From JAEZDC01 sp036676415 (lineage in GTDB: Bacteria > Bacteroidota > Bacteroidia > Chitinophagales > Chitinophagaceae), in assembly GCA_036676415.1 (NCBI GenBank), contig JAKFCX010000062.1, forward strand, positions 1 to 64,000: DNA of 64,000 bases. Reading direction: 5' to 3'. The notes below the pieces were generated by a model. The model worked only from the letters and a program-made list of their open reading frames with translations. It ran no database searches and was not told the origin of the DNA. Positions 32,724 through 44,500 of the stretch are shown here, one piece after another; position 1 is the stretch's first letter; the number at the start of each line of letters is the position of its first letter. The translations under genes and the position numbers were made by a program.

Positions 32724-35700
32724 TTATTGTTTCACAAAACGCTGTGCTGCAGTTTCGCATCCACTTGCACATACTGCTTTGATAAAGTATGTTCCGGCTG
32801 CCAGTTGCTGTACGTTGAAGGTTTGCTGGTTATCTCCTATAACTAATTGAGTACCTGTCTGCATCAACACTTTACCGGTCATATCTGAAACTATTAGCGT
32901 TACTTTTTCTGCCCTTGGTGAAGTGATCACAAGATTCAACGATCTTGTTGCAGGATTAGGATATACACTGCTTAAAGTGATGTCAGCTACTTTGCTCGAC
33001 AACAAGACTACATTGCTGAAGGTTGTTTTACCATCCTTATCAACCTGTTTCAACCTGTAATAGTTATTGCCAGCCAAAGGTCTTACATCATTGTAATTGT
33101 AATTCAGCGTTGAATTGCTGTTTCCATTCTCACCTTTTGATGAAATAAAAGCAATAGCGGTGAAGTTTCTTCCATCAGCGCTTCTTTCCAATTCAAACCC
33201 ATTGTTGTTAACTTCTGTAGAAGTGGTCCATGTCAGCCTATTTGCAGTTCCTGCCTTTTCTCCCTTAAATTCTACAAGCGTTACCGGAAGAGGATCTGCC
33301 TGTATAGTAACATTATCAATATGGAAATCATAATCAGGTGCATCGTTCACCGGACCGTCACTTGCAAAAAATGCTATTATTACTATTTGTCCAGCATATG
33401 AAGAAAGATCAATTGTCTGGGTCGTTAGTATATTACTGATAGAAGCCGTATTACTTGCGTTATATACTTGCAAATCCTGGAAAGTAACACCACAGTCTGT
33501 AGAGATTTTAACAACAACTTTATCATCCGTTCCCTGCATACCGGCAGGATCTACAGCTGTTGAAGCAAAATCGGTAATAGCAATATCAAATTGTAGTTGG
33601 GTATTTGCGGCAGCCATAAACCTTGGCCCTACGATCCATTCGTTGCGGTTATCAAGGTAGAGATTTATTTTAGCCGTTGTATTACCTCCAGACCATGTAG
33701 CCTGGCTTCCCCATAAAGAAGTTGTACCTGCCGGAGAAGTTGCACCTGCACCTTCACGCCAATTAGGGAATAAAGCGGTAAGATTTGTTCCTGTAAAACC
33801 AGTGAAATCTATTGTTTCAGGCAATACAACATGTGAGGTACGTGATGCCATAACAGTATCGTTAGTGCTTATCCCGTCACCGGTCAATGTAGTATATGCT
33901 TTAAAATTAAAAGTACCAGCCACTGTCATATTCAGGGTGCCGTTCATTGTTACGTCAAGCGTTGCATCAGGTGCTAATATGCCGCTATTAACTGTTGCAG
34001 TCAGTGTAGTAGAACTTGCACCTGTTACCTGAGTAGTAACTGTTACGGGACTAACACTAAAATCCAACGGTGCAGTACCGAAATTTTTGATCGTAACTGT
34101 TACAGCTTCTGTTGCCGTGTAACATTGATCGCCTGATGTAGGTGCAATCAATGCAACAGCACCAGCATCATTTGCTACGGCATTTTCTATTAATACATTA
34201 TCAATATGAAAATCATAATCCGGTGTATTATCCACAGGACCATCGGTCGCAACGAAAGCTATAATTACATTCTGACCCGCATAGGTAGAAAGATCGATCA
34301 ATTGTGGAACCAATGTATTAGAAATTCCAGAGGTGTTTGCGGCATCAAAAACATACAAATCCTGGTATGTTGCGCCGCAGTCGGTGGATATTTTAACCTT
34401 AACACTGTCATCAGTTCCCTGCATTCCGGCAGCATCTGCTGTAACTGCTGCGAAATCAGTTATTGCTACGTCAAATTTCAACCTTGAATTAGCTGCGGCA
34501 ACAAACTTAGGGCCTACGATCCATTCGTTTCTGTTATTGGTGTAAAGATTAACCTTGGCTGTCACGTTTCCTCCAGCCCAGCCAGCCTGATTAGTCCACA
34601 GAGAAGTTGTGCCGGAAGGCCTGGTCACTCCTACACTTTCATTCCAGTTAGGGAATAATGTATTCAAATTAGCACCGGTAAACCCTGTAAAGTCAACACT
34701 CTGAGGCAGACTTACAGCTGCGGTCGTTGTGCGGGTTATCCCTGATAAAGTATCATTTACCGCTGATGCGTCACCAGTGATTGTTGAAAAAGCCTTAAAT
34801 GTGTAGGTTCCTGTAGCAGCCATGTTTAAGGTTGCTGACATAACCACACTTATTGTGTCATTTGGAGCTACTGAACCACTGTTCAATACGCCAGATAAAG
34901 TAGTATTGGCAGCTCCGGTAACCTCTGTAGTTACAGTTACAGGTGTTGTTGCGAAATTAATTGGTGCAATGCCAAAATTTTTGACTACAACACGAACCTG
35001 TTCTGTACTACCAAAACATCCTGCTGATGCGGGTGATAGAATAGCTGTTGCGCCCAGATCGGTTGTAGGCCCATTTTCAATATTGATATTATCAATGTGA
35101 AAATCATAGTCCGGAGCATCATTCGTTGTTCCATCTGTTGCGAAAAAGGCAAGAGAAATGATCTGTCCTGCAAACGTTGAAAGATCTACTACTTGTTGAA
35201 CAAGAGAGTTCGTTATCGCAGCAGTGTTAGAAGCATCCATTACAAACAAATCTGTATATGTAGCACCACAATCGGTGGAAACTTTAACGACAACCTTATC
35301 ATCTGTTCCCTGCATACCTGCAGGGTCTGCAGCTGTTGAACCAAAGTCAGTGATGGCAATATCAAATTTCAGCCTGCTGGCAGATGTAGCCATGAACTTT
35401 GGTCCTACTATCCAGTCATTCGCTGTATTAAAATAGAGGTTAATCTTAGCCGTAGTATTACCGGTTCCTAAAGTGGTGTTGATCCAGTTGGATGTGGTTC
35501 CGGAGGGAACGGTAGCTCCCTTTGCTTCATTCCAGTTGGGAAACACTGTTGTAAGATTCGCCCCTGTAAAACCAGTAAAGCTAACAGTTTCAGGAAGTGC
35601 AACATGCCCGGTACGTGTAGCTACAGTAGTATCATTCGCTGCATTTGCGTCGCCTGTTAATGTTGTATAAGCTTTGAATGAATAAGTTCCAACTCCTGTC

Positions 35701-38465
35701 ATATTTAAGGTAGCGCTCATGTTTACATCTAAAGTTGCATCGGGTGCAAGGGTTCCACTATTAACCACAGCAGACAGTGTGGTGGTTGCTGCTCCAGTTA
35801 CATTGGTAGTAACGGTCACAGGAGTGGTAGCAAAATTAATCGCAGCACTTCCCTGATTTTTGATAGTAACCGTAACAGTTTCTGTAGCTGTATAACACTG
35901 TCCTTCTGCCGGAGCAATTATAGCTACAGCACCCATATCGTTCGGCAGAGCATTTTCAAGCAGGATATTATCGATATGAAAATCATAATCCGGCGCATCA
36001 TCTGTAGGGCCATCAGAAGCAAAGAATGCGACGATCACATTCTGTCCTGCATACGATGAAAGATCTACAGTTTGCTGGGTCAATACGTTTGTAATACCAG
36101 TTGTTGTAGATGCATCAAATACGTATGCATCTGTAAAAGTGGCTCCGCAGTCTGTAGACACTTTTACAATAACCTTATCATCGGTACCCTGCATGCCTGC
36201 CGGGTCTGTTGTAACAGCTGCAAAATCCGTTATCGCTACATCAAATTTTAGTTTTGAGTTAGCTGTAGCCTGGAACTTAGGACCAACGATCCATTCATTT
36301 CTTGTATTAGTATATAGGTTAATCCTTAGCGTGGTATTGGCTGGTGACCATCCAGTCTGTTCTAACCAGGCTGAGCCAGAATTATTAACAGGTGCAGTTG
36401 CACCAGTTGCTTCATACCAATTGGGAGCCACAGCAGTAAGGTTTGTACCGGTATAGCCTGTGAAATTCACTGTCTGGGGCAATGAAACCGGAGTAGCAAC
36501 GGTAGACGTTGCATAAAGAGTATCATTAGGTGTGTATCCATCTCCGGTAGTAGTAGTTACGATTTTGAAATTGTAACTGCCGGATACTGGCATATTCAAC
36601 GCAGAAAGATTGACTTCGAGTGTTGAGTCAGGATCAAGTGTTCCGGTTGAAACTGTTCCGGTTAATGTGGCAGTGGCAGCACCGGTAACCGAAGCTGAGA
36701 TGCTCACACTGTTCGTTGCAAAATTAATAATGGTACTACCAGTATTTTTTATGTTTACTGAAACAGGTACCGAAGTTCCTTCACAACCAGTAGTTCCTGG
36801 TTTTACTAAAGCCGATGGGATAATATCTATCGCTGGAATAGGCATCCCATCAAATTCATCGGCGCCAATATCCGGTGCAGTACCACCACCATTCACAGAT
36901 CCTGCCGGACCTGGTCGTGTTTGTCCATCAATGTCTGTAGTTATTGTTCCTGCAATACCTCCTGATTCTAACTTACTTGGTGTATTAGGTATATGAATAT
37001 CTGTTGCACTAACAAAATTCGGATTATAGAAAATGGAATTAGCGTCTTTTCCGGTTGCTGTTTGCCAATCTGCCAATGTTGCATAATTCACAGAATTGTA
37101 ATAACCAATACTATTACTATAATAAGCATTATTGCTCATTGAAGCAGAAGCCAGGATAGTTCCTGTCCCGGATGTGAATACGCTGAAAGCTCTTGAGCTG
37201 GCATTCATGTTTACAAAAATATTATTCTGCAATTCCGCTACAGTAGCACTGGTACTTGAAATGGCAATGCAGCCACTGGTATAGTTAACGGTTGTACCCG
37301 TTACATTCTGTTTAAGCAGCGCAATAGTATTATGATTGATCTTTAGGCCTGTCACAGCTGCATTTATCCAGATGCCATAATTTACAAAAGAAGATGGCTG
37401 GGCAGTTGAATACCTGCTGGCTACCATGTCTCTGATGAAATTATTATAGATTTCTATGCCTGCATTACTGGTAGCTGAAGTAATACCAATCCCTGCAGCA
37501 AGATAACCACTGGTTGATGGCTGAATAACATCGTGAATATTGTTCTTTCGTATTATTGCTCCGGCATTGGCTGCATCTACATGCACACCATAAATGCTCA
37601 ATGCATATCCGGCTGCACTTGCATCTACCTCTCCGACTCTTATATCGTTGCCTTCAATAATAACAGATCCTGCGCCAGCAGAAGAAGATGTATAAGATAT
37701 ATTGATACCTCTCCCACCTATATTCTCAGCAGCTATACTGCTTCCTATAATATTATTTCTAATAATAGTTCCTGTATTCAGGTAGGAAGCACTGGCTCCA
37801 ATTGCATTTATACCAAAAAGGGCTCTTGATATGGTGTTATTCTCAATTACCGTGTTAAGACTGGAATAGGCTCCTCCGGTAGAAGAACTGGTGGATGTTC
37901 CATTTGAGAATTGGATACCATAACTATTGGTAGTGCTTGTAGCAGAACTTCTCGAGCCGATAATGATGCAATTTCTAATTGTATTGTTGTTTGCTCCGTC
38001 TGCTCCCGAGGTAGAGTTAGAAGATAACCGGATTACTGCAATTCCTGCAGTTGTAGCCGTAACAGACTGTATTGTTAGATTTTGAGTGCCTGCAGTTGAT
38101 GCATCATCACCATTAATTGTAACATTATCCGCACCGGCGAGTTCAAGAATACCCCTATTGGTAACAGGAGCTGCTGCCGAACTAATGGATACGTTACCCT
38201 GGGGCTTAATTAAGATACTGGTAAAGGTTGATGCTCCAGTCCCAGATTGCAACAATGGCACTGGTGTTGCAGGCTCAGTAGTATTAGCAGTTACCGTAAT
38301 GGTAATAGCTCCCTGATGAGTTCCAGCATTTATAGCTGTAAAAGCTGCATTAACAGTTGTGTAGCTGGTAGGCCCTGTTGTTCCGGCAGTAGCAGTAACA
38401 CTCACCTGGGCTATAGAATAAAAACTACAACACAGGAGTACTAAGAAGAAGTACAGTTTTCTCAT
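32724..38465 (-). CDS. Giant T9SS surface protein 2 with beta-helix and tandem CARDB/jelly-roll modules (1913 aa)
   Basis: A signal peptide (cleavage near YSIAQ) is followed by a right-handed beta-helix region to about residue 535, rich in NTI, NNI and N-x-I turns and ending near DIGADEFDG. Four tandem modules of about 295 aa then follow; each is a CARDB-like Ig domain (IKNTGS or IKNFGT motif) plus a jelly-roll domain that begins LPQTVNFTG or a variant and ends DYDFHIDN. A PVTLVEFKGEK module and a type A T9SS sorting domain (from about residue 1830) close it. A surface adhesin or polysaccharide-binding role is likely but unproven. Its 3' end is locally almost identical to giant 3. Confidence 0.88.
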   Translation of the reverse strand: MRKLYFFLVLLCCSFYSIAQVSVTATAGTTGPTSYTTVNAAFTAINAGTHQGAITITVTANTTEPATPVPLLQSGTGASTFTSILIKPQGNVSISSAAAPVTNRGILELAGADNVTINGDDASTAGTQNLTIQSVTATTAGIAVIRLSSNSTSGADGANNNTIRNCIIIGSRSSATSTTNSYGIQFSNGTSTSSSTGGAYSSLNTVIENNTISRALFGINAIGASASYLNTGTIIRNNIIGSSIAAENIGGRGINISYTSSSAGAGSVIIEGNDIRVGEVDASAAGYALSIYGVHVDAANAGAIIRKNNIHDVIQPSTSGYLAAGIGITSATSNAGIEIYNNFIRDMVASRYSTAQPSSFVNYGIWINAAVTGLKINHNTIALLKQNVTGTTVNYTSGCIAISSTSATVAELQNNIFVNMNASSRAFSVFTSGTGTILASASMSNNAYYSNSIGYYNSVNYATLADWQTATGKDANSIFYNPNFVSATDIHIPNTPSKLESGGIAGTITTDIDGQTRPGPAGSVNGGGTAPDIGADEFDGMPIPAIDIIPSALVKPGTTGCEGTSVPVSVNIKNTGSTIINFATNSVSISASVTGAATATLTGTVSTGTLDPDSTLEVNLSALNMPVSGSYNFKIVTTTTGDGYTPNDTLYATSTVATPVSLPQTVNFTGYTGTNLTAVAPNWYEATGATAPVNNSGSAWLEQTGWSPANTTLRINLYTNTRNEWIVGPKFQATANSKLKFDVAITDFAAVTTDPAGMQGTDDKVIVKVSTDCGATFTDAYVFDASTTTGITNVLTQQTVDLSSYAGQNVIVAFFASDGPTDDAPDYDFHIDNILLENALPNDMGAVAIIAPAEGQCYTATETVTVTIKNQGSAAINFATTPVTVTTNVTGAATTTLSAVVNSGTLAPDATLDVNMSATLNMTGVGTYSFKAYTTLTGDANAANDTTVATRTGHVALPETVSFTGFTGANLTTVFPNWNEAKGATVPSGTTSNWINTTLGTGNTTAKINLYFNTANDWIVGPKFMATSASRLKFDIAITDFGSTAADPAGMQGTDDKVVVKVSTDCGATYTDLFVMDASNTAAITNSLVQQVVDLSTFAGQIISLAFFATDGTTNDAPDYDFHIDNINIENGPTTDLGATAILSPASAGCFGSTEQVRVVVKNFGIAPINFATTPVTVTTEVTGAANTTLSGVLNSGSVAPNDTISVVMSATLNMAATGTYTFKAFSTITGDASAVNDTLSGITRTTTAAVSLPQSVDFTGFTGANLNTLFPNWNESVGVTRPSGTTSLWTNQAGWAGGNVTAKVNLYTNNRNEWIVGPKFVAAANSRLKFDVAITDFAAVTADAAGMQGTDDSVKVKISTDCGATYQDLYVFDAANTSGISNTLVPQLIDLSTYAGQNVIIAFVATDGPVDNTPDYDFHIDNVLIENAVANDAGAVALIAPTSGDQCYTATEAVTVTIKNFGTAPLDFSVSPVTVTTQVTGASSTTLTATVNSGILAPDATLDVTMNGTLNMTVAGTFNFKAYTTLTGDGISTNDTVMASRTSHVVLPETIDFTGFTGTNLTALFPNWREGAGATSPAGTTSLWGSQATWSGGNTTAKINLYLDNRNEWIVGPRFMAAANTQLQFDIAITDFASTAVDPAGMQGTDDKVVVKISTDCGVTFQDLQVYNASNTASISNILTTQTIDLSSYAGQIVIIAFFASDGPVNDAPDYDFHIDNVTIQADPLPVTLVEFKGEKAGTANRLTWTTSTEVNNNGFELERSADGRNFTAIAFISSKGENGNSNSTLNYNYNDVRPLAGNNYYRLKQVDKDGKTTFSNVVLLSSKVADITLSSVYPNPATRSLNLVITSPRAEKVTLIVSDMTGKVLMQTGTQLVIGDNQQTFNVQQLAAGTYFIKAVCASGCETAAQRFVKQ
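33290..36860 (-). repeat. Four tandem ~890-bp coding modules in giant protein 2
   Basis: The sequence for DYDFHIDN recurs at about 33310, 34200, 35090 and 35970, a period close to 890 bases (about 295 aa). Neighbouring modules are similar at DNA level as well as protein level, so unequal recombination could change the number. Confidence 0.8.
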
Positions 38466-38537
38466 ATAAATTCAGTTGGTAGATTAAGAACAGGCAATTT
38501 AGATTTTTTTAGGATATGTTAACAGCCAAATGAGATT

Positions 38538-38569
38538 AAAAAAAAGGCCCATCACATTGGATGGACCTT
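38538..38569 (-). terminator. Terminator after giant protein 3
   Basis: On the minus strand AGGTCCATCC pairs with GATGGGCCT (one G-T pair) around a short loop and is followed by a run of T. It separates giant 3 from giant 2. Confidence 0.85.
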
Positions 38570-38590
38570 AAAAAGCTGTAAATGTGTTCG

Positions 38591-41500
38591 CTATTGTTTT
38601 ACAAAACGCTGTACTGCAGTTTCACAACCGTTTGCACATACTGCTTTGATGAAGTAAGTGCCGGCTGCCAATTGCTGTACATTGAATGTTTGCTGGTTAT
38701 CCCCTATAACTAACAGAGTGGCGGTCTGCAACAACACTTTACCAGTCAGATCAGTAACTATAACGGTTACTTTTTCTGCTTTCGGTGAAGTGATCACAAG
38801 ATTCAATTCTCTTGTTGTTGGGTTAGGATATACACTGCTTAACGTGATGTCAGCTACTTTACTTGACAGCAATACTACATTGCTGAAGGTTGTTTTACCA
38901 TCCTTATCAACCTGTTTTAACCTGTAATAATTGTTACCAGCCAAAGGTCTTACATCATTGTAATTATAATTCAGCGTTGAATTGCTGTTTCCATTTTCCG
39001 CCTTAGAAGCAACGAAGGTGATGCTGCTGAAGTTTCTGCCATCAGAACTTCTCTCAAGTTCAAAACCTCTGTTATCGATTTCAGTTGATGTACTCCATAA
39101 AAGTTTATTTGTATTTCCTGACTGTTCACCTCTGAAATTAACAAGCGTTACTGGCAAAGTGAAATTACCGGTATGAACGAAGAAACTTCCCGATCCGGTA
39201 GCGGCAAAGCTCACACTCCATCTGCCATCGGCAAAATTAATATCAGCATCTGCAGGGTCTAGTTGTGTACCACCTGCGGTACCTGGAGTAGTAGCAGATC
39301 CAGGGAACATACTTACCCTAAGGTTTGCTTTACCTGCATTATCTGCAGTTCCTGTTGGCAATGCTGCATAAAATCCTCTTGCAGTGTTGAAAGCATCAAA
39401 TTCACTTTGCAGGAAATACAAGGTAATCGTTGATGTTGCAGTAGCTGCGTTCGTTGCAGGTATGATATTGTAATGTCTCGCAACGTATGGCTCGTTCGTT
39501 CCTGCTGCAGTTGGTACTGCAGATTCAACTTTCACACATGCATTCACGCTGCCACTTACTGGTGCAGCACCAGACGGTGTTACAGTTGCAATGATATCAC
39601 AGTTACCGGCAAAGAAATTGGCCGAGGCTGCAACATCATGACTTGCGCAAAGCTGTGTGCCTCCAGCTGTACCTGCAAGGCTCATAGACGGTGTAATGGT
39701 TGAATTAACGGTAATCATCACAGGTGTTGTGCTAGAAACTTCACTGCATGCACCGCTTTTAACCACAACTCTATAATAAGTAGTAGCGGTTAATGCGCCT
39801 GGCGATAAAGTCGTAGTGGTATTTGCAATTGTTGCTGGAGTAGTGAACGCTGCATCAGAAGAGCTTTCCCATCTTACAACACTTCCGGTAACACCACTTG
39901 CTACAATACTGTTTGGTGTACCACCTGTGCAGATTGTTTGGTTTCCGTTTAATGAACCTGCATTTGAAGTAGGGTCAACCATAATCGCAACAGGAGTTGC
40001 ACTTACAGCCTCGTTACATACGCCGTTCTTTACAACAATCCTATAATAAGTATTTGAAGTAATTGCTCCAGGAGATAAAGTAGTAGTAGTATTTGCAATC
40101 GTTACGGGGGAAGTAAACGCTGCATCTGCAGAACTTTCCCATCTCACTACATTGCCCGTAGTTCCTGTAGCAACAATGTCAGCTGGTATTCCTCCTGTAC
40201 AAACAGATTGATTTCCGTTGAGGCTTCCTGCATTTGATACCGCTTCTACAGTAACCAATGCCGCAGCTGAATTTTCTGTAACACATGCGCCATTCTTAAC
40301 AACTGCTCTGAAATAAGTATCGGCCGTCAGATTTCCAATTACCGCACTTGTTAACGTTACAGCTGTCGAAGCTATATCCTGTGGAGTAGTGAACGCAGCA
40401 TCGGAAGATTTTTGCCATTTAACAACCGAACCTGTTTGCCCGCTAAGTATTAAATCCGAAGGTGATGTACCGGAACATATTGTCTGTGTACCTGCAACTG
40501 ATCCGGCAACTGTAGGAGCATCAATAGAAGCCAGTACAGGCACTCGAGCACTTTCACATCCTACTGAAACTTGCCAGTCATAGAAGAAATAATACGAAGT
40601 AGAAGTACCGCTAGCGGTTAGTCTACCACTTGTTATCGTCATTACCCCAGGTATTGTCATTGCAGGATTTGTTGCAATAGGGCCTCCGACTATATCACCT
40701 GTTGCATCTCGTATTAAACTTGCCACTAAACCTGTTCTGCTGGTCATATCAAGCCAATAATCACCAACGGGTACTGTCCAGTTAAGCGGAACAAATGTCT
40801 TTATTCCAGGTGAGGCTGTTCCTGTACATGCAAAACTTAAAGTTTCCAATACAGTTCCGGCTGAATTCTTCAAAGCAATATTAACTGTACCTGCACCGGT
40901 TCCAATAGGATAAATGTGCACTCCATTTAGAGTCATATTTGCAGTTACACTAAACAGCAACCCAGCCTGTAGTGTATATGTACCGGTTGAACCATTAGTA
41001 GCTGCTCCAACTGAATAATTCGCAGCACCTAAACCAGCCCCAACATAATAAGTTGTATTTGAACTGATCGATGGTGTTACAAACGAAGTTCCGGTACCAA
41101 GAGCTGTTCCTCCGGTAGAATTAGCGTACCAGTTTAATGTTGATCCGGTTGAAGAGGTTGCTCCTAATGTAACTGTACCTGTTCCGCAACTGCTTCCAGG
41201 AGCGGTGGTTAACACCTGTGGGTTCTTTAACTCAACAGTCACAGTGTTTGTAGTGGTTGTAGTAGTACCGCAGCTGACAACAGCCTGGTAATACATTGTT
41301 GCCGTAATAGCAGCAGCAGGAGTGTAAACATTCCCATTTGTTCCAACATTTGCCCATGGTCCCGTAGCGCTGTTTGATTCCTGCCACAGGATATTTCCAC
41401 CAGCATTCCCTGTAAGCGTTAAAGTAGGTGTTCCACCTGTTACACAATAAGAAGCCGGAGCTACACTTACTGTGCCTGCAACTACAGCTGTCGCAGTTTT

Positions 41501-44500
41501 GGTTGCTGCCGTCATAGCGTTGTTAGCAGCATCACCATCTCCGGCGATTGCAGTAGAGGCATTAAAGGTATAGATACCCAGCGCTGACATATCTAATGTA
41601 GCAGACATTGTTACATTCAATGTTGCATCTGATGCAAGTGTACCGGTATTAACCGTTCCTGTTAAAGTGGCTGTAGTTGCACCTGTAACATTCGTTGTAA
41701 CAGTAACCGGGGTAGCACTGAAATCCAAAGCTGCACCACCAATGTTTTTGATGGTAATGGTTACTGTTTCTGCATTACTATAACAAGCCTTCGTTGCAGG
41801 TGCTGTTAATGCAATTGCACCAGCATCAATCGCAAAAGGTGTTTCAATATTGATATCGTCTATATGAAAATCATAACTAGCTGCATCATCAACAGTGCCT
41901 TCAGACGCAAAGAACGCAACCATCACTGTCTGTCCTGCATAAGCATTTAATGAGATGGACTGTTGTTCCAGCGTATTGGAAATTGTTCCAATGGTAGAAG
42001 CATCAAATGTATACAGGTCAGAATAAGTTGCACCACAATCAGTAGAAATTCTTACAACAATCTTGTCGTCTGTGCCCACCATACCTGCCGGATCTGCATC
42101 AATTGAAGCAGCATCAGTGATTGCCACCTTAAATTTAAGACGTGTTAAAGAAGACACTGTGAACTTTGGACCAACAAGCCACTCTTCATCAACGTTTGAT
42201 GCCAGGTTAATTTTAGCAGTTGTGCCATTAGCAGTGAAGACTGTAGAAGATGTCCATCCTGATGTTGTTCCAGTAGGATAAGTCGCTCCTGAACCCTCTC
42301 TCCAGTTAGGGAAAGTGGCGGTAAGATTAGCTCCGGTGAAACCCGTGAAATCGACTGTTTGTGGCAAAGTGACTACCGGTGCGTTAATACGGTTTTCTGT
42401 AACCATCGCATCGTTTGATGCTGTTCCATCACCTGCTATCGACGCCGTTGCATTGAATGTATACGTACCAGCAGCCGTCATGTTTAACGGGGCGGACATA
42501 TTTACAACCACATCAGCTCCTGGTGCCAGTGTTCCCGTATTAAGTGTACCAGTTAGCGTCGCAGTTGCAGCACCGGTTACATTCGTAGTAACGGTAACCG
42601 GGGTGGTAGCAAAATTCAACGTAGCCGTACCATAATTCCTCACTGTAATAGCCACAGTTTCTGAGTTGGTATAACATACTGCTGTTGGAGGAGCGAGGGG
42701 TGTATTTAAACTCACAGCACCCAAATCAATCGGAACTGTGTTATATAAGTTGATGTTATCTATATGAAAATCATAATCAGCAGGATCACTCACAGTTCCT
42801 TCCGAACCATAAAAAGCAATGATTACCTGCTGACCTGCATATGCACTAAGATCAATTGTTTGACTGACGAGCGTATTTGATATTGAACCAGTGTTGCTGG
42901 CGTCGAATATAAATAAATCAGTAAATGAAACTCCACAGTCAGTTGATATTTTCACGATTACTTTATCGTCGGTTCCAGCCATTCCTGTTGCATCTGCTAT
43001 AACATCGGCAAACTCAGTAATAGCCACATCAAATTTCAACAATGTATTAGCAGTTGCAGCAAACTTCGGCCCTACCAGCCATTCAACATCGCTGGCAACA
43101 TCCAAATTAATTCTTGCTGTTACATTTCCATCACCCCATAAACTTTGAGATGTCCAGGTAGATGTTGTGCCTAAAGGAAGTGTTGCACCTGATCCCTCTC
43201 TCCAGTTTGGAAAAGGAGTTGAGAGATTCGAACCGGTAAACCCTGTGAAATTAACGGTTTGGGGTAAGGCAGTATTTGCAGTTGCCACCCTGCTTGCTGC
43301 AGGCATAGCATCATTTGCTGCCTCTACGTCACCCGTTGCTGTGGCTGAAGCATTGAATATATAAGCGCCTGCATTACTCATATCCAACGTAGCCGGAAGG
43401 TTTACATTCTGCGTTGCACCTGCAGCTAAAGTACCTGTATTTATAACTAAATTGCTTGTGTAAGCTGTAGCACCCGTCACATTCACTGTAACAGTAACAG
43501 GATTTGCTACAAAATCGTGGATGCTTGTTGCAAAGTTTTTAATTGAAATAGTCACTGTTTCTGCAGTGCCATAGCAACCGGTGGATATTGGGGCTACTAA
43601 TGATGTTGCACCTATATTAACTCCAGCTAAAACAGAATATTCGTCCGCGCCGATATCCGGAGGACTCAATCTTGTCTGCCCGTCTATATCTGTAGTCAGT
43701 CCTGCTATTGCGGTTCCTAAACCATTAACAGAGGAACTACTTACGCTGATGTGTAAATCAAGAGGACTAACAAAATCCGGGTTAACGTTTATGGAATTTG
43801 CATCAGTTCCGGCGTTTCCTGTCATACCTGTAGTCCAATCGCTGATGGTTGCCCGGTCTGTGGTATTTGCTAACCCAACATAACCATTGGTCGTGTTGGC
43901 TATATAAAGATCATTGTAATTAGAAACAGATCCGGGAGAGGCACCAAATGATGTTGCGACTGTTGACCTTATCGCATAATGTTTTGCGACTCCTGTCTGA
44001 GCCTCAGTAAAATTCGCCAGGATGTTATTTCTCACTTTGTTGATCGGCGTACTTGAACCAAATTCAAGTGCCGTACTGGAGATTGTAGGTGAACCGCTAC
44101 CGTCAATTCTCACTGAGTTGAAATCAACATTATAAGTAGACGTAGAAGCACTGGACCCGGTTAAAATACCTTTCAATTGTCTTGTAGAAGAAGCTGCTCC
44201 CGTATATGCCGAGGTAATGTCAGTAATAAAATTGTTATACAGATTGATAATGTGAGCTCCTGTCGAAGCCATGTCAATCTCTATTCCGGTAATTCCAGAC
44301 GTACTTGAAGTACTGAGGCTTCTTAGCCCATACACCCTATTTCGAAAAACATTAGATGTTCCCTGGGCACCGTCAAGATATATTCCTCTAACAGTGCTGG
44401 TTCCGCCAAGATTTCTTATCTCTACATTAGATATACTCACGCTTGTTTGGTTCACCGCATTAATTCCACTTACACTTGATGAACCGCCACCGATATCTGC

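Noticed and set aside
36139..36996. Long antisense open frames opposite the giant surface genes (also near 42063-43364 and 44271-44624)
   Set aside because: They arise from the repetitive Thr/Ala/Val codon bias of the giant genes; their products repeat with the module period and have no signal or domain.
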